Shown: positions 1 to 8,452, numbered from the stretch's first letter. The stretch is DNA of 41,153 nucleotides from Candidatus Peregrinibacteria bacterium CG_4_10_14_0_2_um_filter_43_11 (GCA_002792495.1 PFOK01000137.1:1-41153), one strand, 5' to 3'. A program made the numbers and translations. The notes: generated from the letters alone by a model not told the origin.

Positions 1-185
1 AAAGCAATAAAAAATATTGGGATGGTAAAATCAAAAAAAACGTTGAAAGAGATCTGGAAACTGATATTTATCTAGTGAATCAAGGAATAGCTGTGTTAAG
101 GTTGTGGGAGCACGAGATAAAAAACGATATTAATTCATGTTATAAAAAATTAAATAAATTAATAAATGCTACTAAAAACAATTGA
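1..185 (+). CDS. Vsr-like very short patch repair endonuclease, 3' end only
   Basis: The frame beginning at base 3 is open from the window edge to a TGA at 183-185, giving about 60 C-terminal residues. The pattern YWDGKIKKNVERD, then a variable stretch, then LRLWEHE matches the end of the Vsr/DUF559 fold (W..KI..N..RD, then a hydrophobic strand and WE.E). Vsr enzymes nick beside T:G mismatches that arise when 5-methylcytosine deaminates. The gene overlaps the start of the C5-cytosine methyltransferase by 20 bases, the usual partner of a Vsr enzyme. The N-terminal half, with the metal-binding Asp, lies outside the window, so activity cannot be judged. Confidence 0.75.
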   Translation, partial: SNKKYWDGKIKKNVERDLETDIYLVNQGIAVLRLWEHEIKNDINSCYKKLNKLINATKNN

Positions 186-1200
186 TTTATTCGCAGGAAT
201 AGGGGGAATAAGAATGGGCTTTGAAAGTTCAGGGTTTTTTAAAACCGTTTTTGCTAATGATTTTGATCATTATTGCAAAAAAACTTATGATCTAAATTAT
301 GGGATCTCCCCATTAACGGTCGGTGATATTACGAAAATTAAAATAGAGGATCTGCCAGAGTTTGATTTTCTGCTCGGAGGCTTTCCATGCCAAGCCTTTT
401 CAATTGCAGGTTATCAAAAGGGCTTTAATGACGAAAGGGGGCGTGGCAATCTATTTTTTCATATTGCAAAAATTATAGAAGCCAGGAAGCCAATGGGATT
501 TTTCCTCGAAAATGTCAAAAACCTCGAAAAACATGACAATGGTAAAACAATAAAAATTATAAAGGACACACTTGAATCACTTGGCTACCACATAAAATAC
601 AAAGTATTAAACAGTATGAATTTTGGCAATGTACCACAAACAAGGGAAAGAGTTTATATTGTAGGCTTTAAAGAAAAGAAATATTTTGATAATTTCAGAT
701 TTCCAGAAAAAAAACCATTAACAAAAACTATTCAGGATCTACTGGAAAGGGATGTAGATAAAAAATACTATTACAATAATAAGCCCCTCTTCGAAAAACT
801 CGACGGAAAAATTACAAAAACCGATACAGTTTATCAATGGAGAAGAGTTTATGTAAGAGAAAATAAAAGCAAAGTGTGCCCTACATTAACAGCAAATATG
901 GGAATGGGCGGTCATAATGTTCCGATAATCAACGATGGTAAAGGAATCAGAAAACTAACCCCAAGAGAATGCTTGAGATTCCAGGGCTTTAAGGATTCAT
1001 ACAAACTTCCTGCCAACCTTCCAGAGTCTCAATTATATAAACAAATAGGAAACTCCGTAACAGTAACAGTCGTTGAATCCGTAGCAAAACAAGTTGCACA
1101 AGCTATTAAATACCAATCATATGAATCGAAGAATCGTTATAAATCATATTCCATTAAATATCCACAAAATGTCATTCCTACTTACGCAAAAACAAGCTAG
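166..1200 (+). CDS. DNA (cytosine-5-)-methyltransferase of a type II restriction-modification system
   Basis: A 344-residue C5-cytosine methyltransferase that transfers a methyl group from S-adenosylmethionine to cytosine in a target site, protecting host DNA from the downstream nuclease. Motif I DLFAGIGG is at residues 7-14, motif IV GGFPCQ has the catalytic Cys75, motif VI is ENV (Glu115), motif VIII is QTRERVY, and motif X ends in GNSV. The target-recognition region between VIII and IX is short, as in single-specificity type II enzymes; the site cannot be read from sequence. It overlaps the Vsr-like gene upstream and the restriction gene downstream (start at 1169), suggesting one transcript. 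Base composition is visibly more A/T-rich than the genes after 2308, consistent with horizontal acquisition. Confidence 0.95.
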   Translation: MLLKTIDLFAGIGGIRMGFESSGFFKTVFANDFDHYCKKTYDLNYGISPLTVGDITKIKIEDLPEFDFLLGGFPCQAFSIAGYQKGFNDERGRGNLFFHIAKIIEARKPMGFFLENVKNLEKHDNGKTIKIIKDTLESLGYHIKYKVLNSMNFGNVPQTRERVYIVGFKEKKYFDNFRFPEKKPLTKTIQDLLERDVDKKYYYNNKPLFEKLDGKITKTDTVYQWRRVYVRENKSKVCPTLTANMGMGGHNVPIINDGKGIRKLTPRECLRFQGFKDSYKLPANLPESQLYKQIGNSVTVTVVESVAKQVAQAIKYQSYESKNRYKSYSIKYPQNVIPTYAKTS

Positions 1201-1486
1201 CCAGAAAAGCTATTTTGATTATCTGAAAATAGCAGGTGCCCTTTCAAATTTATTTTCCGAGAATGAAATCCCATACTTATATTATAGAATTGCAGAAAAG
1301 GTCTTTTGTCGTGCATTTGGTGCGGAAGATCTATCAAGAAGTGATGTTTCTGCGGATGCAAAAAAGGAAGGTATCGGGATTGGGCTAAAAACTTTTTTGG
1401 CAAATAATCATAAAACTTTTCAGAAAATAGCTGAATTTAATAACGACAGATCCCTTTACCAAACACTTTCAACTGAAAAAAAATAA
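1169..1486 (+). CDS. Restriction endonuclease, N-terminal part (frameshifted)
   Basis: The ATG at 1169 lies inside the end of the methyltransferase gene and opens a frame of 105 residues that stops at a TAA (1484-1486) directly after an A8 tract. The protein includes AEDLSRSDVSADA and GIGLKTF segments, which look like a conserved nuclease core with charged Asp/Glu/Lys residues. No phospholipase-D type HxK motif is visible. Reading one base back at the A8 tract (1476-1483) continues into the next frame without a stop, so this and the following entry are most simply one gene of about 374 residues. The break may be a real mutation, a phase-variable tract or an assembly error. Confidence 0.6.
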   Translation: MSFLLTQKQASQKSYFDYLKIAGALSNLFSENEIPYLYYRIAEKVFCRAFGAEDLSRSDVSADAKKEGIGIGLKTFLANNHKTFQKIAEFNNDRSLYQTLSTEKK

Positions 1487-2295
1487 AAAAAATAGCGGAA
1501 CTTAGAAATCTGAGAATTGAATTCACAGAAAACAATCATAATCTGAAAAAATCCCTTTATCATTGTGTGTTGAGAGAAAAGGGGAAATTTCTGATTTTTG
1601 AAGAACCGATGGATTATGTTGATATAACAAATATCAAAAACGTAAAGGAGAAAAAAGGCTCTATTATATTCAATGATGGAAAAAACGATTACGCATTCAA
1701 CAAATCAAAAAGTACCCTATTTAAGCGCTTTATAACAAAACCTTCCATTTATGAAATTGATGTTCAAATTCTAAAAGATCCTATCAGAGATTTACAAAAA
1801 CTATTTGCAGAAGGAAAATTAGTATTCGAAGAAGGGGTAAGAATACAAGGGACTGTGTATCTGCCACTCTACGGAAAGGATCAAACCGTTTTTGAAAAAA
1901 GCGGACTCAATCAATGGAATGCGGGGGGAAGAGAGCGTCATCCAAACGAAGTTTATATTCCCGTTCCCGCATTAATTCACAAAAATTTTCCTGGATTTTT
2001 TCCCGACAGAGATACTCCTTTCAGCTTGAAGCTACCAAATGAAAAAATAATGAAATCAAAAATTTGTCAAGAAGGTGGGAAAGCTCTCATGTCCTATTCA
2101 AACAAAGAACTAGGTCAGTGGATACTAAGAGATATTTTAAAACTAAAAGAAGGTGAAATATTAACCTACAGCAAACTACAGGCCCTGGGAATTGATACTG
2201 TTAGAATAGATAAAATCAATAGCATAGAATTTGAAATCAATTTTTCAAAACTAGGACGATATGAAGTATTCCAGACTAAAATGCTGAATGGTTAG
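1483..2295 (+). CDS. Restriction endonuclease, C-terminal B3-like DNA-binding part (NgoFVII-like), frameshifted
   Basis: The frame is open from just after a TGA at 1474 to the TAG at 2293-2295; a GTG at 1567 is the only obvious independent start. The C-terminal half contains GLNQWNAGGRERHPNEVYIP, IHKNFPGFFPDRD and ICQEGGKALMS segments. From memory of the family these match the B3-like DNA-binding domain of NgoFVII-type restriction enzymes, the part that reads the target site. The N-terminal stretch (IAELRNLRIEF, MDYVDITNI) continues the protein encoded from 1169. The position directly behind a C5 methyltransferase supports its role as the cognate nuclease. Family assignment is tentative and the recognition site is unknown. 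If the frameshift is real the nuclease is inactive while the methylase persists. Confidence 0.6.
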   Translation: MKKIAELRNLRIEFTENNHNLKKSLYHCVLREKGKFLIFEEPMDYVDITNIKNVKEKKGSIIFNDGKNDYAFNKSKSTLFKRFITKPSIYEIDVQILKDPIRDLQKLFAEGKLVFEEGVRIQGTVYLPLYGKDQTVFEKSGLNQWNAGGRERHPNEVYIPVPALIHKNFPGFFPDRDTPFSLKLPNEKIMKSKICQEGGKALMSYSNKELGQWILRDILKLKEGEILTYSKLQALGIDTVRIDKINSIEFEINFSKLGRYEVFQTKMLNG

Positions 2296-2307
2296 TTATT
2301 GTTGATT

Positions 2308-5148
2308 TCAGTCATCTTCGTCCTCATATAACTGATCCTTCGTATTTTCACGACTCAATGTAAGCCATTCACTGACCTTGGAAGGGATGCCGGAAAGCGG
2401 TATTTTCTCGGTCGTGATGTTGTCCGGCAAAGCTTTTAAAAAAAGCTGACCGTACTCTTTGGATAAAACCCGATTGTCTAAAATGATCAAAGCGCCGTAG
2501 TCTTTTGTGGAACGGATGAGTCGCCCAAACCCCTGCTTAAAACGCAAAATGGCGCGTGGAATGGAATATTCCATGAAAGAATTGGTGAACAATTCCGAAC
2601 GGGCGGCAAAAATAGGATCACTGGGGACATCAAAAGGGATTTTATGAATCACCAGAACCGTCAGAGCCTCCCCCTGAATGTCGATCCCCTCCCAAAAACT
2701 GCTCGTGCCCAACAAAACGGAACGCTCAGGATCATTGAGATAAGCCTTCATGACCTTACTGCGCCCACCGCTAATGCGCTGAGCCAAAAGACGGGTTTGC
2801 TGTATTTCGGGACGATTCATCAGGTCGAGGTATAGCGTTTCTATGGAAGAATAAGAAGTGAATAACCCCAATATTCCGCCATGGACTTTGGAAATAAGGT
2901 CGGAAAAAAACCGACCGACCTGCCCCATGCTATCGCGATGATTCACGGCAAGACTATCGGTTGGCAACAATACATACGCCTGAGACTCAAAATCAAAAGG
3001 CGAAGTGAGAATCAGCTCCTCAAACGTTTCATCCAACCCGAGCATTTTACGCAAGTAAGCGAAAGGATGTTGTGCGGGCTCATTGGAATCGTTTTGATGT
3101 AACTGAATGCCCAAAGTGGCGGAAGTGAGAATGATGGAACGCTTTTTTTGATAAAGGATTTTCTGTAATTTCGGACCCACCAGCAAGGGTGCCATGTGCA
3201 TCGCGACATGCCCATTGAGATCGGAAGACATCCATCGGATCTGATGGTCAACGAAGACCTCACTGGAAGCAGTTTCTTCTTTGAAAAAGAGGGAAAGGTG
3301 AGTGATCTGTTCTTTAAGGATTTCAATTTCCTGTAAAAGTTCATCCACAAAAACATCCTGATCGGGAAACGCGTTGTCTTGAACCAATAACAATCGGTCG
3401 AGCAGTGACCGGAGGGGTTTGATCCATTCATTCAGACGATGGGAAACGTCATCCACGGAAGAGCTGAGATTCAACCACTCAGAGGTCCCCAAAATCACAC
3501 GATCGATCAGCAGTTTTTCGATATAACCGGAATCGGAAACATTGCGATTTACAAACAAAGCGACAATACTGAAAAAATTCTCGACCAATTGAAAGAGATC
3601 GGGCAATGTTCCCAAGGCCACTTCGATAGACTCAAAAACGGGATCACTGCCAAAGAGGGTCTTGGCATGCCGTCGCTGAAAATCATCGAGATGATTTTGA
3701 ATGGCTTTGATGGGAACAACCGTACTTTCTTCGCTAATGCCAATTCCAAAAGCGTTGGTCGCCGTCTCCTCAAAATGATGCGCTTCGTCAATGACCAGAT
3801 AGTGATACTCGGGGAGCAAACTGCCGTCACTCGTTAAATCGGCACACAAAAGCGCGTGATTGACGATGATGATGTCGGATTCGTCGGCTATTTTGCGTGC
3901 CTGATGTAAAAAGCACTCGCCGTAAGGTTTGCACTTTTGAGGAGAACAAAAACGTTTGTCGGAACACAGTTCAAAATCCCAAATCATCGTTTCCGGACGG
4001 GTCAGATAAATTTCACTGCTATCGCCCGTAGAAGTGGTGTACTGCCATACCAGAATTTTGATGAGAAGAACGATTTCTTCGTGATTGAAGCGTGTGCGAC
4101 GTTTGAACTCGGCAAGACGACGTAGGCAGAGATAATGACTACGTCCCTTAAGCAAAGCCACCCGTGGCCCGGGATGATGAGTTTCGTGCATGTAAAGCTC
4201 ACGAAGCAGAGGAACGTCTTTTTCATACAATTGCTGTTGCAAATTGATGGTGTTGGTTGAAATCACCACCTTGGATTTATTTGAAATCGCGATGTTGAAA
4301 GCCGCGGAAAGATAAGCCATCGATTTTCCGACACCGGTCGGCGCTTCGCAGATGAGATGATAACGGTTCCGAAAAGCGTTCATGACATTTTGTGCCATTT
4401 CGATTTGTTGAGGACGATACTCATGCCCTTCAAACACACGCTGCATCACTCCTTTCTCATTAAAAAGAGTGTCGATTTCCAAAGGCTTAAGAGGTGACAC
4501 GCTGATATTTTTGACTAATTCCACCGGAATGACAGGAGAAACAAACTTGCCTGAATGCCCTTTTATTTCTTCAAAAATCACACCGCACTCCCAAGTGGAG
4601 CGGGAGACAGCCTGAGCGATGACTTCGATCCCCTTTTCCGGCAACCGGCAAAAAACATCCCAAATACACTTGAACAAATCCAAAGTCGCCTCCACATCCG
4701 ACATGGCACGGTGGCTATTTTCGTGAGCAATCCCCAATGCATCGCTCAGCACTTCAAGACTGTAACTGCCGTTTTGGGGAAAGGCGATCTGAGCGAGCGG
4801 CAAAGTGTCGATCAACCCAAGCTCATTCAATTTCACACCGGCTTTTTTTAAAAACCCGACATCAAAATTGACATTGTGCCCCATGACATAAGCATTTTGT
4901 AAAAGAGGCATCGCTTCCTCCAGCACTTCCTTGAGCGGTCGCCCTTTCTGTTTGATTTCATCGTCCGTGATCGCGGTAATCGCGGTGATGATAGGGGAAA
5001 GCTTATAATTGATTTTTACCAATGAACTGAAACGACCGACTTCTTTGCCATTTTCATAACGAATAACCGCGATTTCAATAATATCGTTCACCTTGGGGTC
5101 TACCCCACTGGTTTCAAGGTCCACGATGACAAGCGACTTTTTAAACAT
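2308..5148 (-). CDS. dinG: DinG-like helicase with N-terminal DnaQ-type 3'-5' exonuclease domain
   Basis: A 946-residue fusion. Residues 1-165 form a DEDDh exonuclease: Asp10 and Glu12 (VDLETSG), Asp96 (HNVNFDVGFL), His146 and Asp151 (HRAMSDVEAT). From about residue 240 follows an XPD/DinG superfamily-2 helicase: Walker A EAPTGVGKS (268-276), a cysteine cluster (CSDKRFCSPQKCKPYGEC) expected to hold a 4Fe-4S cluster, DEAH box VIDEAHH, TSATL, and the C-terminal SFWEGIDI and QGFGRLIRS motifs. It should unwind DNA or R-loop substrates in repair. I chose the ATG at 5148 because the exonuclease fold starts there; a TTG at 5205, overlapping the upstream gene's stop, would add 19 residues. The same fusion is known in Firmicutes. 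It is the last gene of a three-gene minus-strand run. Confidence 0.92.
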   Translation of the reverse strand: MFKKSLVIVDLETSGVDPKVNDIIEIAVIRYENGKEVGRFSSLVKINYKLSPIITAITAITDDEIKQKGRPLKEVLEEAMPLLQNAYVMGHNVNFDVGFLKKAGVKLNELGLIDTLPLAQIAFPQNGSYSLEVLSDALGIAHENSHRAMSDVEATLDLFKCIWDVFCRLPEKGIEVIAQAVSRSTWECGVIFEEIKGHSGKFVSPVIPVELVKNISVSPLKPLEIDTLFNEKGVMQRVFEGHEYRPQQIEMAQNVMNAFRNRYHLICEAPTGVGKSMAYLSAAFNIAISNKSKVVISTNTINLQQQLYEKDVPLLRELYMHETHHPGPRVALLKGRSHYLCLRRLAEFKRRTRFNHEEIVLLIKILVWQYTTSTGDSSEIYLTRPETMIWDFELCSDKRFCSPQKCKPYGECFLHQARKIADESDIIIVNHALLCADLTSDGSLLPEYHYLVIDEAHHFEETATNAFGIGISEESTVVPIKAIQNHLDDFQRRHAKTLFGSDPVFESIEVALGTLPDLFQLVENFFSIVALFVNRNVSDSGYIEKLLIDRVILGTSEWLNLSSSVDDVSHRLNEWIKPLRSLLDRLLLVQDNAFPDQDVFVDELLQEIEILKEQITHLSLFFKEETASSEVFVDHQIRWMSSDLNGHVAMHMAPLLVGPKLQKILYQKKRSIILTSATLGIQLHQNDSNEPAQHPFAYLRKMLGLDETFEELILTSPFDFESQAYVLLPTDSLAVNHRDSMGQVGRFFSDLISKVHGGILGLFTSYSSIETLYLDLMNRPEIQQTRLLAQRISGGRSKVMKAYLNDPERSVLLGTSSFWEGIDIQGEALTVLVIHKIPFDVPSDPIFAARSELFTNSFMEYSIPRAILRFKQGFGRLIRSTKDYGALIILDNRVLSKEYGQLFLKALPDNITTEKIPLSGIPSKVSEWLTLSRENTKDQLYEDEDD

Positions 5149-5201
5149 GATAAAAATGGATGAGGGGAATGAATCCATTGTAAGGACGAACTTAAAATAA
5201 A

Positions 5202-5751
5202 TCAACGAGAGGCTCTGTGATCATCTCGCCGATCTGCTATGCACATATTCGCCTGAGTCCATAACTCGGATAAATCCTGATCAAACGGAATGTGGAATTC
5301 CTGACAGTGTTCAAAATACCCGATGATCAAATCATCATAAGAAACAGAGTGCGAACCATAAATACGCTGAATCAAAGCTTGTTTTGCCGCCTCAACAAAC
5401 CCGGGCCAATCCGCCAAACGGTAAGCCGAATCCGTGTCAAGATACTTCGCCTCCCTATAAGAATGCCCCTGAAAACCACCCGGTCTTAAATAAATCGCGA
5501 TTTGCCGACGCGCGGACAAATGGAGAGAAGTTTTATTCAGCAAATCGCAACACCGAATGGCATAGCGGTTATTAAAGCCAAAACAACGCAGATAATGATG
5601 GGCTAAAACAATCGCCGCGTGCGAATGATGGGAACAAAGAGCCCCATTAAGCACCAGTCCCACAGTTCCCGGATCGTAGGCCAGCGATGAATTTTGAGAG
5701 ACCAACGTAGCCATCGCGGTAGCTCCGGCAACATAATTCCCCTCAAAAAAA
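5202..5751 (-). pseudogene. Unrecognised protein, C-terminal part of a frameshifted gene
   Basis: This frame ends at a TGA (5202-5204) and reads well as protein back to FFEGNYVAGATAM, just upstream of its first ATG (5714). The preceding frame (next entry) loses protein character at the same place, so the two are probably one gene of about 324 residues broken by a one-base shift near the T7 run (5745-5751 on the plus strand). Visible segments include HHSHAAIVLAHHYLR and EAKYLDTDSAYRL, which vaguely recall the second half of HD-domain phosphohydrolases; this is only a hint. No membrane segment is seen. It lies directly before the helicase gene. Confidence 0.5.
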
Positions 5752-6175
5752 CGCCCTTCGCGAATCGTTTTGTATCCCGTTCGGAGCCATTGTACGGAAG
5801 CGGACGACCATTACAATACTCAGGCACCGGTGTCATCGAATCAGGCAGTTCCCGGCAAAATACATCCGCCTGTTTGCTCAGGGCAAAAATACCCTCTTCC
5901 AGAACCTTCAAAATAGCGTCACGTAAAGCATTTTGGGTATGAAAGATTGGGAGCAGACTTTGAACAAGCTGTTCGTATTGCCGAAGAGTAGGAGGCTCCG
6001 GAGAGCCACGGAACGGAGGATGAAAAGGAAAAACCTTTTTCAACTGAAAGCGTATCGATGGGATCGCCCTTCGTATAAATGGCTCAGATCCTTGCCCAGT
6101 TAAAACAGACTCCACTTCGGGGAGTTTTAAAAAATCCGAAACCGTTGATGGAAATAAACGCAAGCGGGGAGACAT
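5603..6175 (-). pseudogene. Unrecognised protein, N-terminal part of a frameshifted gene
   Basis: The ATG at 6175 (MSPRLRLFPS) starts a frame open to 5603. I do not recognise the family. The protein is mixed alpha-helical in appearance (LRQYEQLVQSLLPIFH, LRDAILKVLEEGIFALSKQ) with no signal peptide. After about residue 143 (GSERDTKRFAKGVF) the frame becomes tryptophan- and arginine-rich and overlaps the next frame, which reads better as protein. One extra T in the T7 run joins them as KGVF-FEGNY. The gene follows the unrecognised 364-residue gene by 62 bases and precedes the helicase, so all three are likely co-transcribed. Confidence 0.5.
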
Positions 6176-6237
6176 ACTAAAAATAAAGGGGTAAAAGATA
6201 CCCGTTTTATTGAAAAATAACAAACAAAATGTTCCCC

Positions 6238-7332
6238 CTAAGCCACTTTTCTTCCCTTTCCTCGGACCGGATTCGGAATAAACACATAAGGGCTTGTATA
6301 ACGTTTGCCACGACCGGGACCGGCGTGAATGGTTGATGGGGCTTTCCTACGATCTCCCGCTCTGCGAACAAATGGAGATGGGGTAGAAAATGATCGGACG
6401 GTAGTTCCCGCACAAGGGGGATGACCTTCTTCCCGGGAAGGTAAAGTCACGGCAATTTGTCTCCTAAACCACTCAAATAGGTTCTTGTCCAAAATGCCAA
6501 GAGAAACGAGCGTCCGCAACAACTCACCCCAGGCCTGCACAGGATGCTGTGAATCGGAAACAATAGCGACTGTTCCTTCCCTAAGCCTTGCTTCCAGCTT
6601 TTTAGCCGCTTCAGCGTCAACCGGAGGGGGTATATAATTGCCATCAAGCACCGCGAATTCATCGGAGAGAGGAGGTTCACCCTCATCCTGAGCGATTTTC
6701 CATAAATTAACGGCATACTGGCGTGCCCCCCTACAGCACATTCTAAGCTCACGGGCACCTCCGTGACCCAATAAAACCTGAAAAAACTGATATTGCAAGT
6801 TTAGTCTTGAATCAGGATCGAAAGACCAGCCCCTCATCGCCCGTGGAAGGAAATGGGTCACATCGACATTGTATGCCCGAACCAATGAAGCCAGAATAGC
6901 GGACAGCTCGAAACGCAGGAGGGTAGCCACTTCCGTGTCTTCCGACAAATGAGTGTCTGCGCTATCGGGCTCTGGCAGTGAAGAAGCATCATGTGAAGCT
7001 AAAATCTCCACCTTTCGTGCGGAAATAAGCTCGGCAACGCGCTCACGCACCTTTTGTAAGGCACCTCTTAAAGCAATCTCATCAATTCCACTAACTGCCT
7101 GCAAAACAGAATGCCGGACATCACCCGAAAAAAGTTCATAACGGCCTCTCGCATCCGGAGGTAAAAAAAGGGCAGGATCCTCACCGAGGTCTGCCAAGCG
7201 AGAAAGCTCCGATGCAAGGAAATCGCGGAGTAAAATGCGCGCCGCAATTGCCCCGCTATCCACCCCCTGAAGAACATCAAAAAAGCCCGAATATGGCTCC
7301 ACAAGACCTTTGGGAATATCAGCGCGTTTCAC
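6238..7332 (-). CDS. Unrecognised 364-residue protein with basic C-terminal tail
   Basis: A long intact frame starting with GTG at 7332. I do not recognise its family. Residues 1-300 look mostly alpha-helical and acidic to neutral, with no membrane segment or signal peptide and no obvious metal or nucleotide motif. The last 60 or so residues (after SREEGHPP) are rich in Arg, Lys, Pro and Ser, as in a disordered nucleic-acid-binding tail. It begins just downstream of the lactate dehydrogenase terminator and is first in a minus-strand run with a second unknown protein and a DinG-like helicase. A link to DNA metabolism is only an inference from context. Confidence 0.7.
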   Translation of the reverse strand: MKRADIPKGLVEPYSGFFDVLQGVDSGAIAARILLRDFLASELSRLADLGEDPALFLPPDARGRYELFSGDVRHSVLQAVSGIDEIALRGALQKVRERVAELISARKVEILASHDASSLPEPDSADTHLSEDTEVATLLRFELSAILASLVRAYNVDVTHFLPRAMRGWSFDPDSRLNLQYQFFQVLLGHGGARELRMCCRGARQYAVNLWKIAQDEGEPPLSDEFAVLDGNYIPPPVDAEAAKKLEARLREGTVAIVSDSQHPVQAWGELLRTLVSLGILDKNLFEWFRRQIAVTLPSREEGHPPCAGTTVRSFSTPSPFVRRAGDRRKAPSTIHAGPGRGKRYTSPYVFIPNPVRGKGRKVA

Positions 7333-7341
7333 ATTTATGTT

Positions 7342-7375
7342 GAAAAAAAATAAAAAAGTGAAGAGCGAGTCTTCA
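7342..7375 (-). terminator. Rho-independent terminator after lactate dehydrogenase
   Basis: Read on the minus strand, directly after the TAG of the dehydrogenase: perfect stem TGAAGA-CTCGC-TCTTCA (7359-7375) followed by C and then T6-A-T8 (7342-7357). This is a classic short stem with a long U-run. Confidence 0.85.
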
Positions 7376-7382
7376 TTCTACA

Positions 7383-8327
7383 CTATATTTTTATTTTTTG
7401 CAAAATACCTCTCAGCACTTCCGCGGAGTATTTGAGCTTCTTTTTTTCATCAGCATTGAGCGCAACCGGCCAAACGTTCAGGACGCCGCAACGCCCGATC
7501 ACCGCGGGCACACCAAGCGAAACATCGCTCATACCATAGTCTTTACCGGGAATGGTGGAAACGGGAACAATGCTCTTTTTATCATGCAATACATTTTCAA
7601 CAAGTTCTGTGAGCACCACGCCGATACCATAATAAGTGGCCCGTTTACGTTGAATGATTTCGTAAGCCGCCTCCCGCGTTTGCTTTTCTATGGCATCCGT
7701 TTGTTTTTTGGTCAGGAGCTTTTGAGCAGGAATGGAAGCCACATTCACCAGGCTCCACGGCACAAATTCCGAATCGCCATGCTCGCCCATTACATAACCA
7801 TGTACATTGTGAAGATTGACACCAAGTCGCTGGCTGATGTTCACACGCAAACGCGACGTATCGAGCGATGTGCCCGAACCGAAGATTTGAGACTCGGAAA
7901 GTTTGATGGTTTTTTTGGCAACGTATGTGAGAATGTCAACCGGATTGGAGACGAGAATGACCACCGTATCGGAGCGGAGTTGCCCCATGCCTTTGATCAG
8001 GCTTTTGAGCATTTTGATGTTCTTGTTCACCAAATCGAGTCTCGTTTCTCCCGGTTTTTGCGCCGCCCCAGCCGTAATAATGATGACATCCACATTCCCG
8101 CAATCTTTTAAATTGCCCCCACACACATTGCCCGTTTCGGTTCCGATCAAACCATGCGTTAAATCCATCACCTCCCCTTCCTCCCGTGCTTCGTCCACAT
8201 CGATGAGAATGATCTCCGCCGCCAATCCTTTGATCATGGCCGCGTACGCAAAAGAAGAACCGACCATCCCCGTACCGACAACGGCAATACGGGTTTTTGG
8301 CGGACTGCATTTTGGTTTTTTGAACAT
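7383..8327 (-). CDS. ldh: L-lactate dehydrogenase
   Basis: A 314-residue NAD-dependent dehydrogenase that interconverts pyruvate and L-lactate and regenerates NAD+ in fermentation. The Rossmann motif GTGMVGS is at residues 18-24, with Asp43 at the end of the second strand (NAD preference). Gln90 in GAAQKPGETR and Arg96 match the substrate-selecting Gln102 and Arg109 of lactate dehydrogenases rather than the Arg of malate dehydrogenases. Asp156, Arg159 (LDTSRLR) and His183 (GEHGDSE) complete the active site. It is a single-gene unit with its own extended -10 promoter and terminator, divergent from the DUF4012 gene. Its presence fits the fermentative metabolism typical of CPR bacteria. Confidence 0.96.
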   Translation of the reverse strand: MFKKPKCSPPKTRIAVVGTGMVGSSFAYAAMIKGLAAEIILIDVDEAREEGEVMDLTHGLIGTETGNVCGGNLKDCGNVDVIIITAGAAQKPGETRLDLVNKNIKMLKSLIKGMGQLRSDTVVILVSNPVDILTYVAKKTIKLSESQIFGSGTSLDTSRLRVNISQRLGVNLHNVHGYVMGEHGDSEFVPWSLVNVASIPAQKLLTKKQTDAIEKQTREAAYEIIQRKRATYYGIGVVLTELVENVLHDKKSIVPVSTIPGKDYGMSDVSLGVPAVIGRCGVLNVWPVALNADEKKKLKYSAEVLRGILQKIKI

Positions 8328-8354
8328 AAGAATGAATTTATTTGATTTGATTTT

Positions 8355-8363
8355 ATTCTAGCA
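8355..8363 (-). promoter_or_regulatory. Extended -10 promoter of lactate dehydrogenase
   Basis: On the minus strand TGC-TAGAAT lies 27 bases upstream of the ATG. A weak -35-like TTATGC sits 17 bases upstream of the hexamer. The TG dinucleotide fits an extended -10 element. Confidence 0.5.
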
Positions 8364-8452
8364 TAAATCACAAATAGGCATAACCCCCAAAAAACCTATT
8401 ATCATTCGCTGACATAAAACAGGGAAGTTAAGTAGAGCCTCCATCACTGATA

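Noticed and set aside
1169..1486. Phospholipase-D type active site as in BfiI/NgoFVII nucleases
   Set aside because: No HxK motif is visible in either part of the split nuclease, so this catalytic type is not claimed.
7398..8111. 237-codon open frame on the plus strand opposite lactate dehydrogenase
   Set aside because: It is antisense to a well-conserved enzyme and has no recognisable protein features; a shadow frame.
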